Source: Porodaedalea pini (Eukaryota > Basidiomycota > Agaricomycetes > Hymenochaetales > Hymenochaetaceae). Taken from it: DNA of 64,000 nucleotides. Position numbers and translations under genes: made by a program. Under the pieces are notes generated by a model. It was not told the DNA's origin. It saw nothing but the letters and a program-made list of their open reading frames with translations, and did no database searches. This document shows positions 34,101-45,071 of the stretch, one piece after another (position 1 is the stretch's first letter; each line of letters begins with the position of its first letter). Where the stretch lies: assembly GCA_002794775.1 (NCBI GenBank), contig NBAY01000012.1, positions 377,001 through 441,000 of the forward strand. Reading direction: 5' to 3'.

Positions 34101-34725
34101 TCACCCTCCTCGTCTCTTTCACCTCCTCCTTCCCGATCGTGCACTCCTCTGGGCAATGGGTGAATTCAATCAAACCCACCTTCCAGTTGACCTCCGGGTT
34201 GTGACGTCGAAGCCAATCATAACCAAGGAAGATATTTGACGATGCCAGTGACGTCACTGCAAGGACAATCCTCTCTTTGTGGTGCCCAATCATAAGTTCA
34301 ACATTGACGTATTCCTCGATCAACCCAGCTTTGTTGTGTGTGCCATCAGCATTGAGCACTGCGAGGGGCCGAATGTATTGTTTGGTCTCCAACCCATATC
34401 ACTCGACGAACCTCATGTCAATGCATGATCCTGTGCATCCCGAATCCACAAGGGCATGCGCATCCACCTCTCTCGTCTCACCCGCTACGCTGTGTCCGAC
34501 ATTCAGGAGGAGGTCCAGCTGGCATCTGCCAGTTCCCCTCATGAACAACTGTTCATACTCGTTCTCTTTGTTCGCACCGGTGGGGACTTTGTAATCGGAA
34601 AAACCATTGATGTTGTTTGCATCTACGTATTGTACAGACGGTTGGTTATATTTTATCAAGTCCGGATACGAGGCCCCTTGTTCTTCTCGGTCAGTTGCCC
34701 CGGTGGCTACACCTGACCACTTGCA
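31111..34725 (-). pseudogene. pol: Pol of element 4 (many stops)
   Basis: Read on the minus strand from the heptamer at 34731-34725: protease DSGCTGS (about 34440), RT with intact GLCNALATFQ and YLDDILI (33600-33490), RNase H, integrase zinc finger, TAYHPQ-like core and chromodomain (about 31380-31250). Stops interrupt it near 34396, 33868, 33229, 33125, 32790, 32345, 32073 and 31617. Most are at Arg codons in element 3 (CGN to TGA), others at Gln or Glu. It is dead for replication, while its Gag remains open. Confidence 0.9.
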
Positions 34726-35789
34726 AAATCCTGCGAGTCGACGACCTCTTCATCATCACCTTCTTCCTCCACATAGTCCTCCACCGTCACCTTTCGAGTG
34801 TCTACGACTTCCTTGAAGGCCAATTCCTTCATCGCGCCTAGCTCATCGGCGAGAAGGCGACATTCGCTGGGCGCCATCATCTGCAGCATACGCTGCACGA
34901 TCATCTTCCCTTGCGGGCACGTGTCCTTGAAATGACCGAGCTTGCCGCAGATCCAGCACGCCCGTTGCCATTGCGCCTCATTCATCAAGACATCCATTGG
35001 CTGGCTAGCTCCTCCGAAAGTGACACCAGTCGCATCGCGTTTGTCGACGTGGGGGGTCGTGATCGGGTGGCGAGCCGGGGGTGCCTGCTGCTGAGGTTGA
35101 CGTGGTGGGAGTGGAAACGCGTGACCTCGCTGGATTGTGCAGATCTGCTGTTCACCCTGATCAATCTCGATGGCCTTCTTCTTCCAGGCGTCATACGTCG
35201 TTGGGACTGGTGTGGACCTCAGTACTCCGTGGACCACCTCGATGTTCATCGCACACTTCAGGCGGTTGCAGATAATGGTGTCATCCGTCAGTCCCGCTCT
35301 CGTGATGACGACATCGAGCTTCTGGAAAAACTCGTCAGTGGTGAGGTCCTTCTGGACCTTAGTTCGGAACTCTGCTAACGCCTTTTCCTTCCGGTTCAGG
35401 TCGTCGAACAAGGCGTCTAGGCACTCTTGGAACCTTGTCCAACTATCGGTGAAGGTCACAATTCCTGCTGTTGTCGCTTCCTCCACATAGTTTTGCGCCC
35501 ATGTCGCTGCGTTGCCACCTTTTAGGTAGGAGAGAGCAACGTAGATCTTGCTCTCAGATGTCAGGTACCGGCTTGGGTTTGCCAAGACAAAGAGGAGGAC
35601 CTTGCGTTTGAAGTCCAGGTAGTCGTCGCCACCAGTGAATTCACGTGGCCGGGTGACGTCGATGTTGGGGGTCGGGGGATTAGCTGCTGCAACCGGTGCC
35701 AGGGCGTTGTTCGCCTGATGGGCAAAGGCGCCTGCGACGATCGCTGCGATCTGCTCCATCTGCTGCTGGGTGAAGCCTCCTGTCGACAT
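34707..35789 (-). CDS. gag: Gag of element 4 (intact, 360 aa)
   Basis: ATG at 35789 (MSTGGFTQQQMEQ) gives a 360-residue protein, exactly the length of Gag in element 3, ending at TAG 34707-34709. It carries the capsid block YVALSYLKGGNAATWAQNYV and knuckle CWICGKLGHFKDTC (about 34950). The frame is open further upstream to 35924, but the alignable start of the other copies is 35789. The slippery site reads GGATTTT. An open Gag beside a dead Pol may be chance or may mean that Gag can act for other copies. Confidence 0.85.
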   Translation of the reverse strand: MSTGGFTQQQMEQIAAIVAGAFAHQANNALAPVAAANPPTPNIDVTRPREFTGGDDYLDFKRKVLLFVLANPSRYLTSESKIYVALSYLKGGNAATWAQNYVEEATTAGIVTFTDSWTRFQECLDALFDDLNRKEKALAEFRTKVQKDLTTDEFFQKLDVVITRAGLTDDTIICNRLKCAMNIEVVHGVLRSTPVPTTYDAWKKKAIEIDQGEQQICTIQRGHAFPLPPRQPQQQAPPARHPITTPHVDKRDATGVTFGGASQPMDVLMNEAQWQRACWICGKLGHFKDTCPQGKMIVQRMLQMMAPSECRLLADELGAMKELAFKEVVDTRKVTVEDYVEEEGDDEEVVDSQDFASGQV

Positions 35790-36499
35790 TCTTGGTTCGG
35801 GTGTCGGCATCGAGGGTTCAGGAGGGGTTGGCGGTGATGAATCTCTACGAGTCTCACGGTAGGGTCCTGGAGTCAGTGGTAAGTTGACGGTGGATGTCAA
35901 CGGTGTGGGTGATGACGGGACCACTGGGGGCCACCTAGCTCTCCTTCCTTCTTTGTTCGTTGAATACCAGCTACGCCGGATCTCACTCCACCAGATGTCG
36001 TATGTAACACCGCTATTGTTGGTTGTGACGTAACTTGGTCGGTCTGGATCCCAACGGGCTGATGCAGGGAGGGCCCGTCGCTGTTTGTCAGTGAGATCTA
36101 TCTTGCCGATGGGGGAGGGACAGGGATCGGTTGTGCGTTCAATCCAGGGTTACGCCAATGTTGAACAGGTTCGTCGGCGAAGTTGATGATGAGACGGAAG
36201 GACACGGTGGAAATAACAATTGACAATGAGATCGACGATTGTACACGCAACGTTACCCATGTCCAGGTTAAGTGGCTCCTCCACCAAAGGGAGATGCGGA
36301 GAGCCAGGGTCGGGAAAGGTCGGTTAAGAAGTTTACATAATACACAAACATCCGAAAACATCCAGGCAGGGTTGAGGGTTGTCGTTTAGGGGGGATACAT
36401 GTCAAGTCCATCGAGGGGAGCGCTCCTCTAGACTGAGTGAAGGCGAGTTGACAGCGACGATGTATGTTGGGGATGAGCCTGGGTGAGGTTCTGCTTTTA

Positions 36500-36877
36500 T
36501 GTTAGGCGAGAGTCCAGGAGACGACTCGGACTGGGCAGGCCTCGGCTGACTGTTGTCTGGGACGTGCTATACTCGAGCGTAGACTCGGGACATGCTTACT
36601 CAGGCTAGGTCGTCACGGAGGTAAGAGGAAAAGCAGAACAAGGAGTTCATGTGATTCCTGGGAGTTCATGCGATTCCTGAGACCTTATATAGTGGCGACC
36701 ATGAGACTATCTTATCTAAAGTTACATAAATGAACGGAATGGAACGAATGAAGGTCATGTGGAGGGAGTGTGGGAAATGATTGAAAAGACGGTTAAATAT
36801 AATGAAAAGGAGCGGTTAAAAGAAAGGAAATGGTAAAAGGGGAAATAAAAGAAAAGGTAAAAGTTCGAGTCCTAACA
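36500..36877 (-). repeat. 5' LTR of gypsy element 4, with 19-bp internal duplication
   Basis: 378 bp versus 359 bp in its partner. The extra 19 bp duplicate the segment between TATATAA and the inferred transcript start (plus 36640-36680). The TATA-to-start distance becomes about 52 nt instead of 33. Confidence 0.9.
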
Positions 36878-38608
36878 ATTCCATCAAGAGAGATTGCTGG
36901 AAGGATTGAATACCTGGAAGAAGTTTGACATATGACACCCTGAGGTATGATGGGACTACGTGTACCTCTTTTCCCTGGTGAAAAACTGTTTGTGGCTGGC
37001 TTGATGCCCACATAAAGCCCATGCCTTTTTTCTCAAGAAAGTATGACAGTTGCAAGCACTTTCATCAATGAACATGAGCTGTTCAGCTTCATATTTCTTG
37101 CCAATTTTAAGATGATATTGTATTTGCACAGTCTCACTGCATTCACGTGCCTTCTTTGAAATCTTCGATCAGGTTGGATTTGGGCTCGACTAGTTGAAAA
37201 CAAAAGACCATACCCTTTTCATAGTGAATCCAGCCCATTCCAATGTCCTTCATATTGTAGAGTCCAAAACGTATTTACCAGAAGATGCACCGAGCTTCTG
37301 CCTCAGCTTGTCAAGGAATAGGTCCCTGCATTGATTGACTGAACTGAGGAAATACTGGTGGCAAATGGAATCCTGATGAGTAACATCTGTCAGCGCTGGC
37401 ACACTACACCTCACCTGTACATCTGGATAGTCCAACAGCCTTGGCCAGCCAGTCCTCTTTTCATCTCTCTCAACACCCCTAGTAGCCTCCCAGTCTTTTA
37501 TGATCTAATAGATTGTTCGACAATTGACGTCCATCAACACAGAAAGATGGTCCATGGTGAACTCATTGGATTGGTGCAGCTTGAAGAGAATGGATCGTGC
37601 ATCATTTGAGAGGGCCTTGCCACATGTCATCATGGTGGGAGAGAAGGGTGTTTTTGTGGTGAATGTGTTCATGTGCCAACCCCTAATCTGCATATACCGC
37701 TGACCATTGTAGCACACCAACCTCTCTTCAGCGAAGCCATCTGCTCTTCTGTCTAGACTGTGGGCAACAATGGTTATGCCTTGCTCTTGACCAAGAAGAG
37801 GCTGCCAGCTGTTGCTGTTCTGGATCTGAAAGGACGTCTTTGAGTCTGTTTGCATGAACATACACTTGTGTATCTACTAGTGGTCCTGCATGGTGGATAC
37901 GCTCACCTGGTATGCCGGTGAGATATCTGCAGCCATCTCTTCTTGAGATGGAGTAGTACTTATGAAGCAACACATTGTTCCCAACTTCTATACTTCAGAT
38001 GTGCAGGCAGCGCATGGTGCTACAGTGCGCAGGTCAAAAATAAATTACCACTACAGTGTCAAATCAAGGTGGAGGGGCCCCCAAATAACCCAGGCTGTAG
38101 TAGATAGGATTGTCTATGTAGTGCAAGAAGTTTTGTATTTTTACCTGTCAAATTGGCAGAGCTGTATGAAATGGACTGTCCAAACCCAAGTGAGAGCAGG
38201 TGTCTGAAGAACAGAAACATCCCCATTACACCACGAATAGTGCACAGAATGACACCAAACTTATGCACAAGATTGCCATACATGTGAACCTAATTTATAG
38301 GTGGAGAAAAAAAATTATAGGATGAGAGGAAAGGGGTATGATTTTTGCATATAGGGAGGGTGAGGTGTTGAAACAGGGCTGGTCGACATTGTTTGACTTA
38401 TTTTGACAAAAAAATTCATCTAACCTTGGATATTTTTACAGATTTGGATTTGGATGAGCAAGTACATTTTTTTGAGTGCTTAATGAACATGTATTGTGAG
38501 GAATTGACACAGTAAATTGTCATTTACTCAAATTTTGGCAGTTATGCTGCAAGACACGTCAAAACCACATGAATTTGATGTGTGACAATACTTCTGAAAA
38601 GGGCAGTA

Positions 38609-39403
38609 ATAGTGCATCAAGTGTTGTTGGAAGGAGGTAAGGTAGACAAAAGTTAAACTCAACAAGCCATTGTCACATCACTGTCACAGACCTTGAACCT
38701 TGAGTCTTTCCCCATTTGAAATGATCGGTGGCCAAAATTTGGCCAGGAGGAAAAGTCGGTTCATGGGACCTTGGATTATTTTTTAACAAGGAAGCAGGGA
38801 TGCTTTCTGTGCCCTTCTACAGTATTTTAAATGTGATCACAACACAGTTAGAGGCTCTGAAGACCTTCAAGATAAATGTACTATATGTGGTTTATGACGA
38901 ACACAATCGGCTAAATGATGACACAATAATATTCCATATTTAGAATGATCGGTGCAGCCAAAAGTGAGATCTAAAAAGTTCAAATTTTTCTCAAAAGCAT
39001 GGAATTGATATGTACACAATCCTGAGGTGTTTGGGAAAAATAGACTTTTTGCCCTACTAGTCCCCCAGTATTTGATAATTAAAAAATCTAAGACCACAGA
39101 GTTGTAGCTATGGACATCCTCTAGACTTCTGTGGAGACAAAATATGCATTTGATCCATCTTAATATTGAACCGACAAAGGCCCTTTTGCCCACAGCCACC
39201 ATCAGAAATGACAAATTCTGACAAATTCTGACTAAAACTGACTAAAATTTGTCAGAATTAGTCACTATTAGTCACTATTAATCAGCCTTCTCTCTGTTGC
39301 TTTTGCACCTTTTATCACAGCACCCCCCGAAAGCAGAGTTGCCCTTTTGCCCACAGCCACCATCAGAAATGACCAATTCTGACCAATTCTGACCAATTCT
39401 GAC
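38609..39403. other. AT-rich spacer between element A and the outer MITE, with short direct repeats
   Basis: No credible gene; a 115-codon minus-strand frame (38867-39214) is unsupported. A block of about 58 bp starting CCCTTTTGCCCACAGCC occurs twice (about 39180 and 39345). Each is followed by runs of the decamer GACCAATTCT or GACAAATTCT. TA at 39404-39405 is the left target copy of the outer element. Confidence 0.5.
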
Positions 39404-39532
39404 TACAGTCATTTTCATAAGTCCTGCAACACGTGCATGTCACATGAAGTGAGCCACGTCAGAGCCAAAGTGTCGAAGAATTGGAATGAATGCCTATTTT
39501 CTCTGTGAATTCTGCACAGTATCTGCTCATTA

Positions 39533-41532
39533 CAGCCATTTTCATAAGTCCTGCAACACGTGCATTTCACGTGAAATGAGCCGCATCTGAGCCAAAACGT
39601 CGAAAAATAGAATAAATGTTGATTTTCTCTGTAAATTCTGCGCAGTACCTGCTCATTAAGTACTCAAAAAATAGGCATGGTTCTCAGGAGCAGAAATATG
39701 TAAAATAGGGAGCAATACATTGACTGTGTAGGTGGGTGGAGATCAAACAAGTGCAGCCAGTCTGTTCTCTCATACATTTCCACTGAGATTCAAAAATTAT
39801 GGCTCCCCTACATCTACCTATAAAATTCTTTCCCATGACTGTAAATTAAGTATATGACTATACCAACAGCTCCTGCAAGTCTGAAGCCAATCCATGCAGT
39901 ATTCATGGTGCAGCAGCAAGGTTTGTGTTCCACTTTGAGCTCTTTCCACCTTCCTCTTCTCACAACAGGTCTTGCAGCACGGGCGAGAAGACCGCTAAGA
40001 TTATGATTCTTTTTGTGTAATTATCGGACACATAAAAGCCATCTTCCCTGCAAGTTTCCTGTCCATTCGCTTTGTGCTTCGACTGCTATGCTCAAATTTC
40101 TGTGCATACTACCAACACCTGTGAGCACGTGAGCACGTGTTAGCCAAGCCACCGCCATGCAAACACAAAAGCCAACACTCTACTTCCTCCTCCTCTCAGG
40201 TCGTTCCATGATGGTTTCAGGCAAGGCACTCTCAGATGATGCAAGACACATCATATTCAGACTGTATCAGTCACAACTCTTCACCGTGCATGACCTGGCC
40301 AGGGTAATAGATATCCATCGAGCAACAATCCACCGAACTGTTGCTCAACACGAGCGCATGGGGCATTTATGACAGGAGGGCACGAGGACTGGAAGACCAA
40401 GGTTGCTTGATTATGCGGATACACAGGTGAGTGCATTTTTTGAATTGTAATGACTCGCTGCGGCTAACTGAACTATAGTATCTCTTGAGCATGATAGAGC
40501 ATCGCAAGGACCAGTACTTAGATGAGGTGAGGGAGGAGCTGGAAAGGGTAACAGGCAAGAAGGTTTCGGACACTACAGTATGGAGGTCTCTGCGCCGGGC
40601 TGGGTTCACTCTGAAGACGGTGCGGTGATGCTTATGGCTTCGCATCAGCAAACTTACTCTGCTCAAGATATCGAAAAGGGCACTTGAATGCAGCGAGTCC
40701 GCTCGGCTCTGGTACACATTGAGAATGGGATCTCAATATGAGGCAGAACAGCTCATCTTTGTCGACGAGAGCGCATGCAACCGATGTACCTTCTTGAGGA
40801 AGAAAGCATGGGCTTTGCAGGGTTATCAGGCATGTTGGAAAGTGATCTTTACACGGGGAAAAAGGTGCGATGCTTACCTTTATGACTGCAGATCTGACTG
40901 CTTGCCTCTTCTAGGTATTCGATCTTGCCCGCAATCACTTCAACTGGCATGCTTGACTGTACAATACTGGAAGGATCCTTCAATGCCACCTCCTTCTCTG
41001 CATTTATCAGGGATCTCTTGGACCACATGCAACCTTGGCCGGCCCAAAACTCTGTCGTGGTGATGGACAACTGCACAATCCACAAGTCACTGGAAATCCG
41101 CGAACTCATTGAGTCAAGGTCCGTCTATTTTGACCTGTCGTGCTGCGACGCAGGGCTCTTACTGATCTGACTCCACACAGGGGCATGAAGCTGGAATTTC
41201 TCCCTGCATATTCTCCGGACTTCAACCCGATCGAGCTGGCATTCTCTCTGCTGAAATCTCGACTTCGTCGGGTCAAATTCAGTGATGAGGAAACGGACGC
41301 TTCAGTATTCGCAAAGCTTTACGGTGAAACCATGTCTATCAGTGCTGCGGACTGTCGTGCTTTCTATCATCATTGCGGTTATCTCTGTTAGTGTTGGGTT
41401 TCTTCATCGAGTGGATACAGGCTTCCTTGTCACTGTCTCAACTGGTCCAACAATGTAATATATTCTGTCTATATGATGTACGCATAACTACTGTTCCTTG
41501 ATGTGAGAAACATCCTCCTGCGCATATCGAAC
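39533..41532 (+). repeat. Element B, left terminal inverted repeat (2,000 bp)
   Basis: Reverse complement of 54142-56141. Differences are concentrated in the outermost ~90 bp (around 39550-39590); the transposase part looks identical. The inner 45 bp (41488-41532) are an antisense copy of the last codons of gene YZ, so this arm looks like an inverted duplicate of the right end. Confidence 0.92.
40157..41391 (+). pseudogene. Tc1/mariner-like DDE transposase, left arm of element B (two nonsense codons)
   Basis: Starts at 40157 or at 40209 (MMVSGKALSDDAR). HTH: FTVHDLARVIDIHRATIHRTV. Exon 1 ends at 40426 and a GTGAGT...CTATAG intron runs to 40478. A second homeodomain-like block (KKVSDTTVWRSLRRAGF) leads to the DDE_3 catalytic core: first Asp at 40764-40766 (FVDESACN), second at 41066-41068 (VVMDNCTIHKS), Glu at 41233-41235 (SPDFNPIEL), with two further introns between. 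All three catalytic residues are intact. TGA at 40370-40372 and 40626-40628 interrupt the frame at places where CGA (Arg) fits. Both stops are also present in the right arm. It would catalyse cut-and-paste at TA; as read it needs readthrough or help in trans. Confidence 0.85.
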
Positions 41533-41554
41533 AGTGTGAGTGAGTAATGCAAGA

Positions 41555-41695
41555 CTTGTCTCGACCTCTGCATCCTTCGCTCTTGGACCATATGCAGTCT
41601 TGCCGTGCCCAAAGGCTATCGTAGCGATGGACAATGAGTTGAGCGGTGCGGAACATCACGCACTCCATCATCATGGTCACTTTCTAGCAGTAAAC
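41555..41695 (+). pseudogene. Degenerate transposase fragment just inside the left arm of element B
   Basis: CTCTTGGACCATATGCAG...GCGATGGACAA and CATCATCATGGTCACTTT are mutated copies of the second-Asp block (LLDHMQ...VMDN) and the C-terminal FYHHCGY block of the neighbouring transposase, with the intervening part deleted. It suggests an older transposase copy or an abortive duplication at the arm boundary. Confidence 0.6.
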
Positions 41696-41960
41696 TTCAA
41701 TCATTGAATAAATAAAATGTACATTCTACACAACTAATCATACAAAACCCTGGTATTTCTGTATGAAAGAAGACTTAGTAGGAGGAATACAAAAGGAAAT
41801 AGTAGACAAAAGGATTTGAGGCTATGCGAGAGCATGTGTCTGATTGTTCAGACCGATTTGATCCACGCTTGAATCCCTCCTCATTACCGCCACTCCAGTG
41901 ACCACCTTGGACGCCTCGAGGTCATCGTCGTGATGTCAGAGCAACTCTTCCGGAACTCTC

Positions 41961-44900
41961 TCAGTGATGTCCACATCTACCCCCTCTTCTGGAGTAGCTG
42001 TATTCCCGTCTCTGGTAGTCTCTATCCTCTCTTCCGGAGTAGCTGTATTCCCGTCTCTGGTAGTCTCTATCCTCTCTTCCGGAGTAGCTGTATTCCCGTC
42101 TCTGGTAGTCTCTATCCTCTCTTCCGGAGTAGCTGTATTCCCGTCTCTGGTAGTCTCTACCCCCTCTTCTGGAGTAGCTGTATTCCCGTCTCTGGTAGTC
42201 TCTATCCTCTCTTCCGGAGTAGCTGTATTCCCGTCTCTGGTAGTCTCTATCCTCTCTTCCGGAGTAGCTGTATTCCCGTCTCTGGTAGTCTCTATCCTCT
42301 CTTCCGGAGTAGCTGTATTCCCGTCTCTGGTAGTCTCTATCCTCTCTTCCGGAGTAGCTGTATTCCCGTCTCTGGTAGTCTCTATCCTCTCTTCCGGAGT
42401 GGTAGTTGTGTCTCCATTTCTGGTCGCTTCTACCCTCTCTTCCACCCTCTCTTCTGTAGTTCTCGTAAGTCTGATGCCAGTCAGCGGGGGGAGGTGGCCG
42501 GGACGAGGACGAAGTGAGGAGGGACCGGGATGTGTTTCCATGAGCTGTGCCTCCCCTTCCGGCATTAAACAAATTAGAGGGGCCTGGCTGGAGCGAGGAC
42601 GAAGTGAGGGGGGATGGCGGGGACGTGTCTCCACGAGCCATGCCTCCTTTCGAATTAGAGGGGCCTTCGTCATGCGGGTAATCCGATCGATTCTTTTTTT
42701 TCTCTGGCCTCGTCGTAAGGGCATGATCGTCAGCGGGACGCTTGCGAAATGATTTCGCAGATGACGACGGATAGGATTGCAATGCACTGGATTCCCGTTC
42801 ACTGGATCGCACCGCATTGTCCACATGTGGAAGGGGGAACCCTACGCTTATAGGTCCGTCGGGGATACTGTTATGCATGTTGATTCCCTGCTGGACGGCC
42901 AAAATCGCTCTGAAATGTGGAGCACACTCCTTAAACTGCCCCTGCGAAACGCCATGCTCCTCCAATGCCTTTATTGCAGCTTTGTAAGATTCCACAGGCT
43001 TGGACATATCATGGGCACCTCCGTGTAACGCAACTACGAGTGAGTCATAGGCATCTTCCTGCAATAGAATGTCGGCAATTCCGTCCTCCAAGAGCTTGAG
43101 AGCTGCCGATAGCGCAGACAGGTCCTTGATGAAAGGCATATACGCCCTAAGATTCCTGTAATTCCTGCATAGCGAGTGCTTCACACTGCCCGCTGGTGCA
43201 CTGGCCTCTGCGAGAAGTACTTGGGCATCCAGTTCTTCGTACGACAAGCTTGCTTCATTACAAGGATCCACAACAAGATCGGCATATTCTCTCATTCGAC
43301 TATCGGCCGACTTAAAATCATATTTTTCCGGTCCCTCCAGTTGCGGTATCGGGGAAGCGCTAAACAAGATATCCACATCCTCTTTTCGTTGTCTGAAGGC
43401 GAGACAAAGTACGTATGCGATTCGGTTGACAGAATCGCGCGTAAGTCTCTTTTTCAAATCAAATTGCGTGCCCAATACAGTATCGCAAGGGGTAGAGCCC
43501 ACGTCAGAGAGTTGGGAAGAGTGCGTGGAGTAGTGAGCAGAGCCTCTTTTAGGCCAACTCTTTTTAGACTTTTGCTGATACTGATTGAAAATCCACATCG
43601 CTTCGTGGCCCGCGAAACTCTCGATTTTGCTCATAGTCTCGGGTTTCCCCTTTAGCTCCGTGGATATCTCGGATGCCTGTGGAAGTCCGCTCCTAATAAC
43701 TTCCGCCAGAACAAGGGCGTCCGCATCGTTGTATTGGGCCCGGTCGCAGAAAGGTTTGCAATCTCCATATCCTGCCTGTTCCACCCTCATGACAAAGGAA
43801 AGCGAAGCGTTCATCTCCCAGAAACTCGGCCGTTCATGAGCACGCATAAAAGCAGCTAACAAGTCGTGCAAGTTTTGGATTACCTTCTCTCTGTCGTACT
43901 TCGGATAGAGTTGCCCAAGATCGAATGCGTGGTTTTCCGTTATATTGGCGATTGATTTGAATGCCTCGAAGGGCACGCCAGGGCCTGCCTTTGGGGTTTG
44001 AGCGCACTGCACAAGGTCCCTCAAGACCCGTTCGTATGTCCATGGGTCACACGCTGTGTTTTCCTGAATACGAGGGTGGTCGATCGGGATGAAATAATGA
44101 ATCCTTTTAGGCTTGTGGACATCCTCATTATTTGAAGTGTTTCCCGAGCAGTAGCGAATCTGCAGGACACACTCCGCAACACTGAATCCCGTAAGGAGTA
44201 TAATCTTTCCTTCCTCGATTAATTTTCGAAGGTGCAACTTATCCGCCGCTTCAGGCTCCTAAATCAGAATGTGAGAATCAAGTAGAGTGATACTAGAGAA
44301 GGAGCTTTACCCCGAGAATAGCATCCATATGAAGACTAAGTACACCACGTATTTCATCTTCTACTCGACGCACATTGATTTCGCTTTGTTCATTTTTCTC
44401 CTCCAACGTATTAACCCGATCCGTGACAAAAAGAAGGCCGACCTGGGCCTCCGAAGAACGTGCCTTGTCGGCTGCAGCAACATCTTGAACAGTTCGAAGC
44501 ACGGTGGCCTCGCTTGTGTGGATTTGTGACTCGAGTTGGGTTATCCTAGCCAAGAGAGAATCATAATTTTTTCTGGCGTGAAGACGTTTTTTATGCCGCT
44601 TTGACTTTTCCTCAATCTGACCATGCTTAGCAACAGCTGCCTCCGCAATTACCACAACTTTGTCATAGGACTGTGATGCCTTCGCTTGAACGAGCTGCTT
44701 CTTTAGCGCTGCACTTTCGGACGCTGAAAAATAGTGCACAGATGCATCAGGACGATCCCGCAGCAATTGTATAAATAGTACTTACGGCTACTACGACTAG
44801 GTTCCTCCCCTGAATGCTCTCAAGCCACTTCCTTTCCCTTTCCTTTTGAATCATTCTCTGCAGGTCCTTCAGAAGAAACTTCATCTGACGTCACGTCAGA

Positions 44901-45071
44901 AGGGCCCATGGAACTTACCAGGGAAGACATATGCTTACCAGATAGCACCTCTTGCAACTGCTCAGAGTCTTCCATGGTGTCTTCATGATCATGAACTTCA
45001 CTGGGTGCTACACAAAATGCCTGTTTGTAAGCCACCAAAGACTTAGAATGTGGTGATCTATTCCGTGCCAT
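41961..45071 (-). pseudogene. Element B gene X: coiled-coil protein with 15-residue C-terminal repeats, unknown function
   Basis: Three exons fit in phase: 45071-44786, 44723-44311 and 44258-41961, with GTAAGT...TTTCAG and GTAAAG...TTTAG introns, giving 999 codons. One in-frame TGA (44820-44822, codon 84) interrupts exon 1, so it is listed as a pseudogene; it may be a simple CGA-to-TGA change. Exon 1 is acidic and Ser-rich. Exon 2 is a Lys/Glu-rich coiled coil. Exon 3 has a large helical domain, then a Ser/Pro/Arg-rich low-complexity stretch with a KKKNR basic patch, then about nine tandem copies of SGREDRDYQRREYSY. No known family is recognised. The Arg/Tyr-rich tail recalls RNA- or condensate-forming tails, which is an inference. 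Layout matches gene X of element A. Confidence 0.65.
41979..42416 (-). repeat. 45-bp tandem repeat array in gene X of element B
   Basis: About nine near-perfect 45-bp units coding SGREDRDYQRREYSY. Some units have the variant SRRGGRDYQRREYSY. Because 45 is a multiple of three and the unit lacks stops in several frames, long frames also open on the plus strand (41930-42752) and in another minus frame. Those are by-products. Confidence 0.9.

Larger units (their letters stand above)
30752..36877 (-). mobile_element. Gypsy element 4 (chromovirus), minus strand, in right arm of element A
   Basis: LTRs 30752-31110 (3' LTR, 359 bp) and 36500-36877 (5' LTR, 378 bp). The target duplication is ATTCC (30747-30751, 36878-36882), single-copy in the left arm. 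The 5' LTR is 19 bp longer because of a tandem duplication. Gag is open over 360 codons but pol has many stops. Total 6,126 bp. The self-priming site follows the 5' LTR on the minus strand. It belongs to the same family as elements 1-3. Confidence 0.95.
29798..37633 (-). pseudogene. Tc1/mariner-like transposase, right arm of element A (disabled and split)
   Basis: Mirror copy of the left-arm gene. The HTH block runs from 37633 down to about 37505 with the same TAG. The first catalytic Asp is at about 37068 and the second in the piece left of element 4 (about 30183). The third acidic position is again Lys (TTT on plus at 30014-30016). The solo LTR and element 4 split the catalytic domain. The shared Glu-to-Lys change means the arms were copied or homogenised after the enzyme was already inactivated. 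Confidence 0.85.
3457..38606. mobile_element. Element A: large TIR transposon with inward Tc1/mariner transposases and cargo genes X and YZ
   Basis: TA at 3455-3456 and 38607-38608 flank an element whose tips start CTGCCCTTTTCAGAAG on both sides. The left arm (3457-5689) and right arm (29797-38606) are inverted copies. After removing the two later insertions in the right arm, both arms are 2,233 bp. Between them lie gene X (minus strand) and gene YZ (plus strand), both decayed. The 35.15-kb span contains an 18.7-kb nested gypsy cluster, a solo LTR and a 6.1-kb gypsy element. Without these and their target duplications the element is about 9,856 bp. Element B has the same layout. TA target and DDE transposase place it in the IS630/Tc1/mariner superfamily. 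The long arms with cargo are unusual for that group. Confidence 0.85.
29797..38606 (-). repeat. Element A, right terminal inverted repeat (interrupted by two LTR insertions)
   Basis: The segments 29797-30250, 30697-30751 and 36883-38606, read on the minus strand, reproduce 3457-5689. The left arm serves as the empty-site reference and proves the GAAAG and ATTCC target duplications of the two insertions. A few substitutions separate the arms, for example near 30230, 30735 and 29810. Confidence 0.9.

Noticed and set aside
38867..39214. 115-codon minus-strand frame as a gene
   Set aside because: Composition and position in a repeat-rich spacer suggest chance. No conserved block is seen.
41979..42416. 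Possible CRISPR-like or minisatellite array
   Set aside because: The units are contiguous 45-bp coding repeats without unique spacers, in a eukaryotic genome.
41930..42752. Long plus-strand open frames (195 and 262 codons) over the repeat array
   Set aside because: They come from a 45-bp repeat with no stops in several frames. The minus-strand frame splices in phase with the coiled-coil exons and is the better gene.
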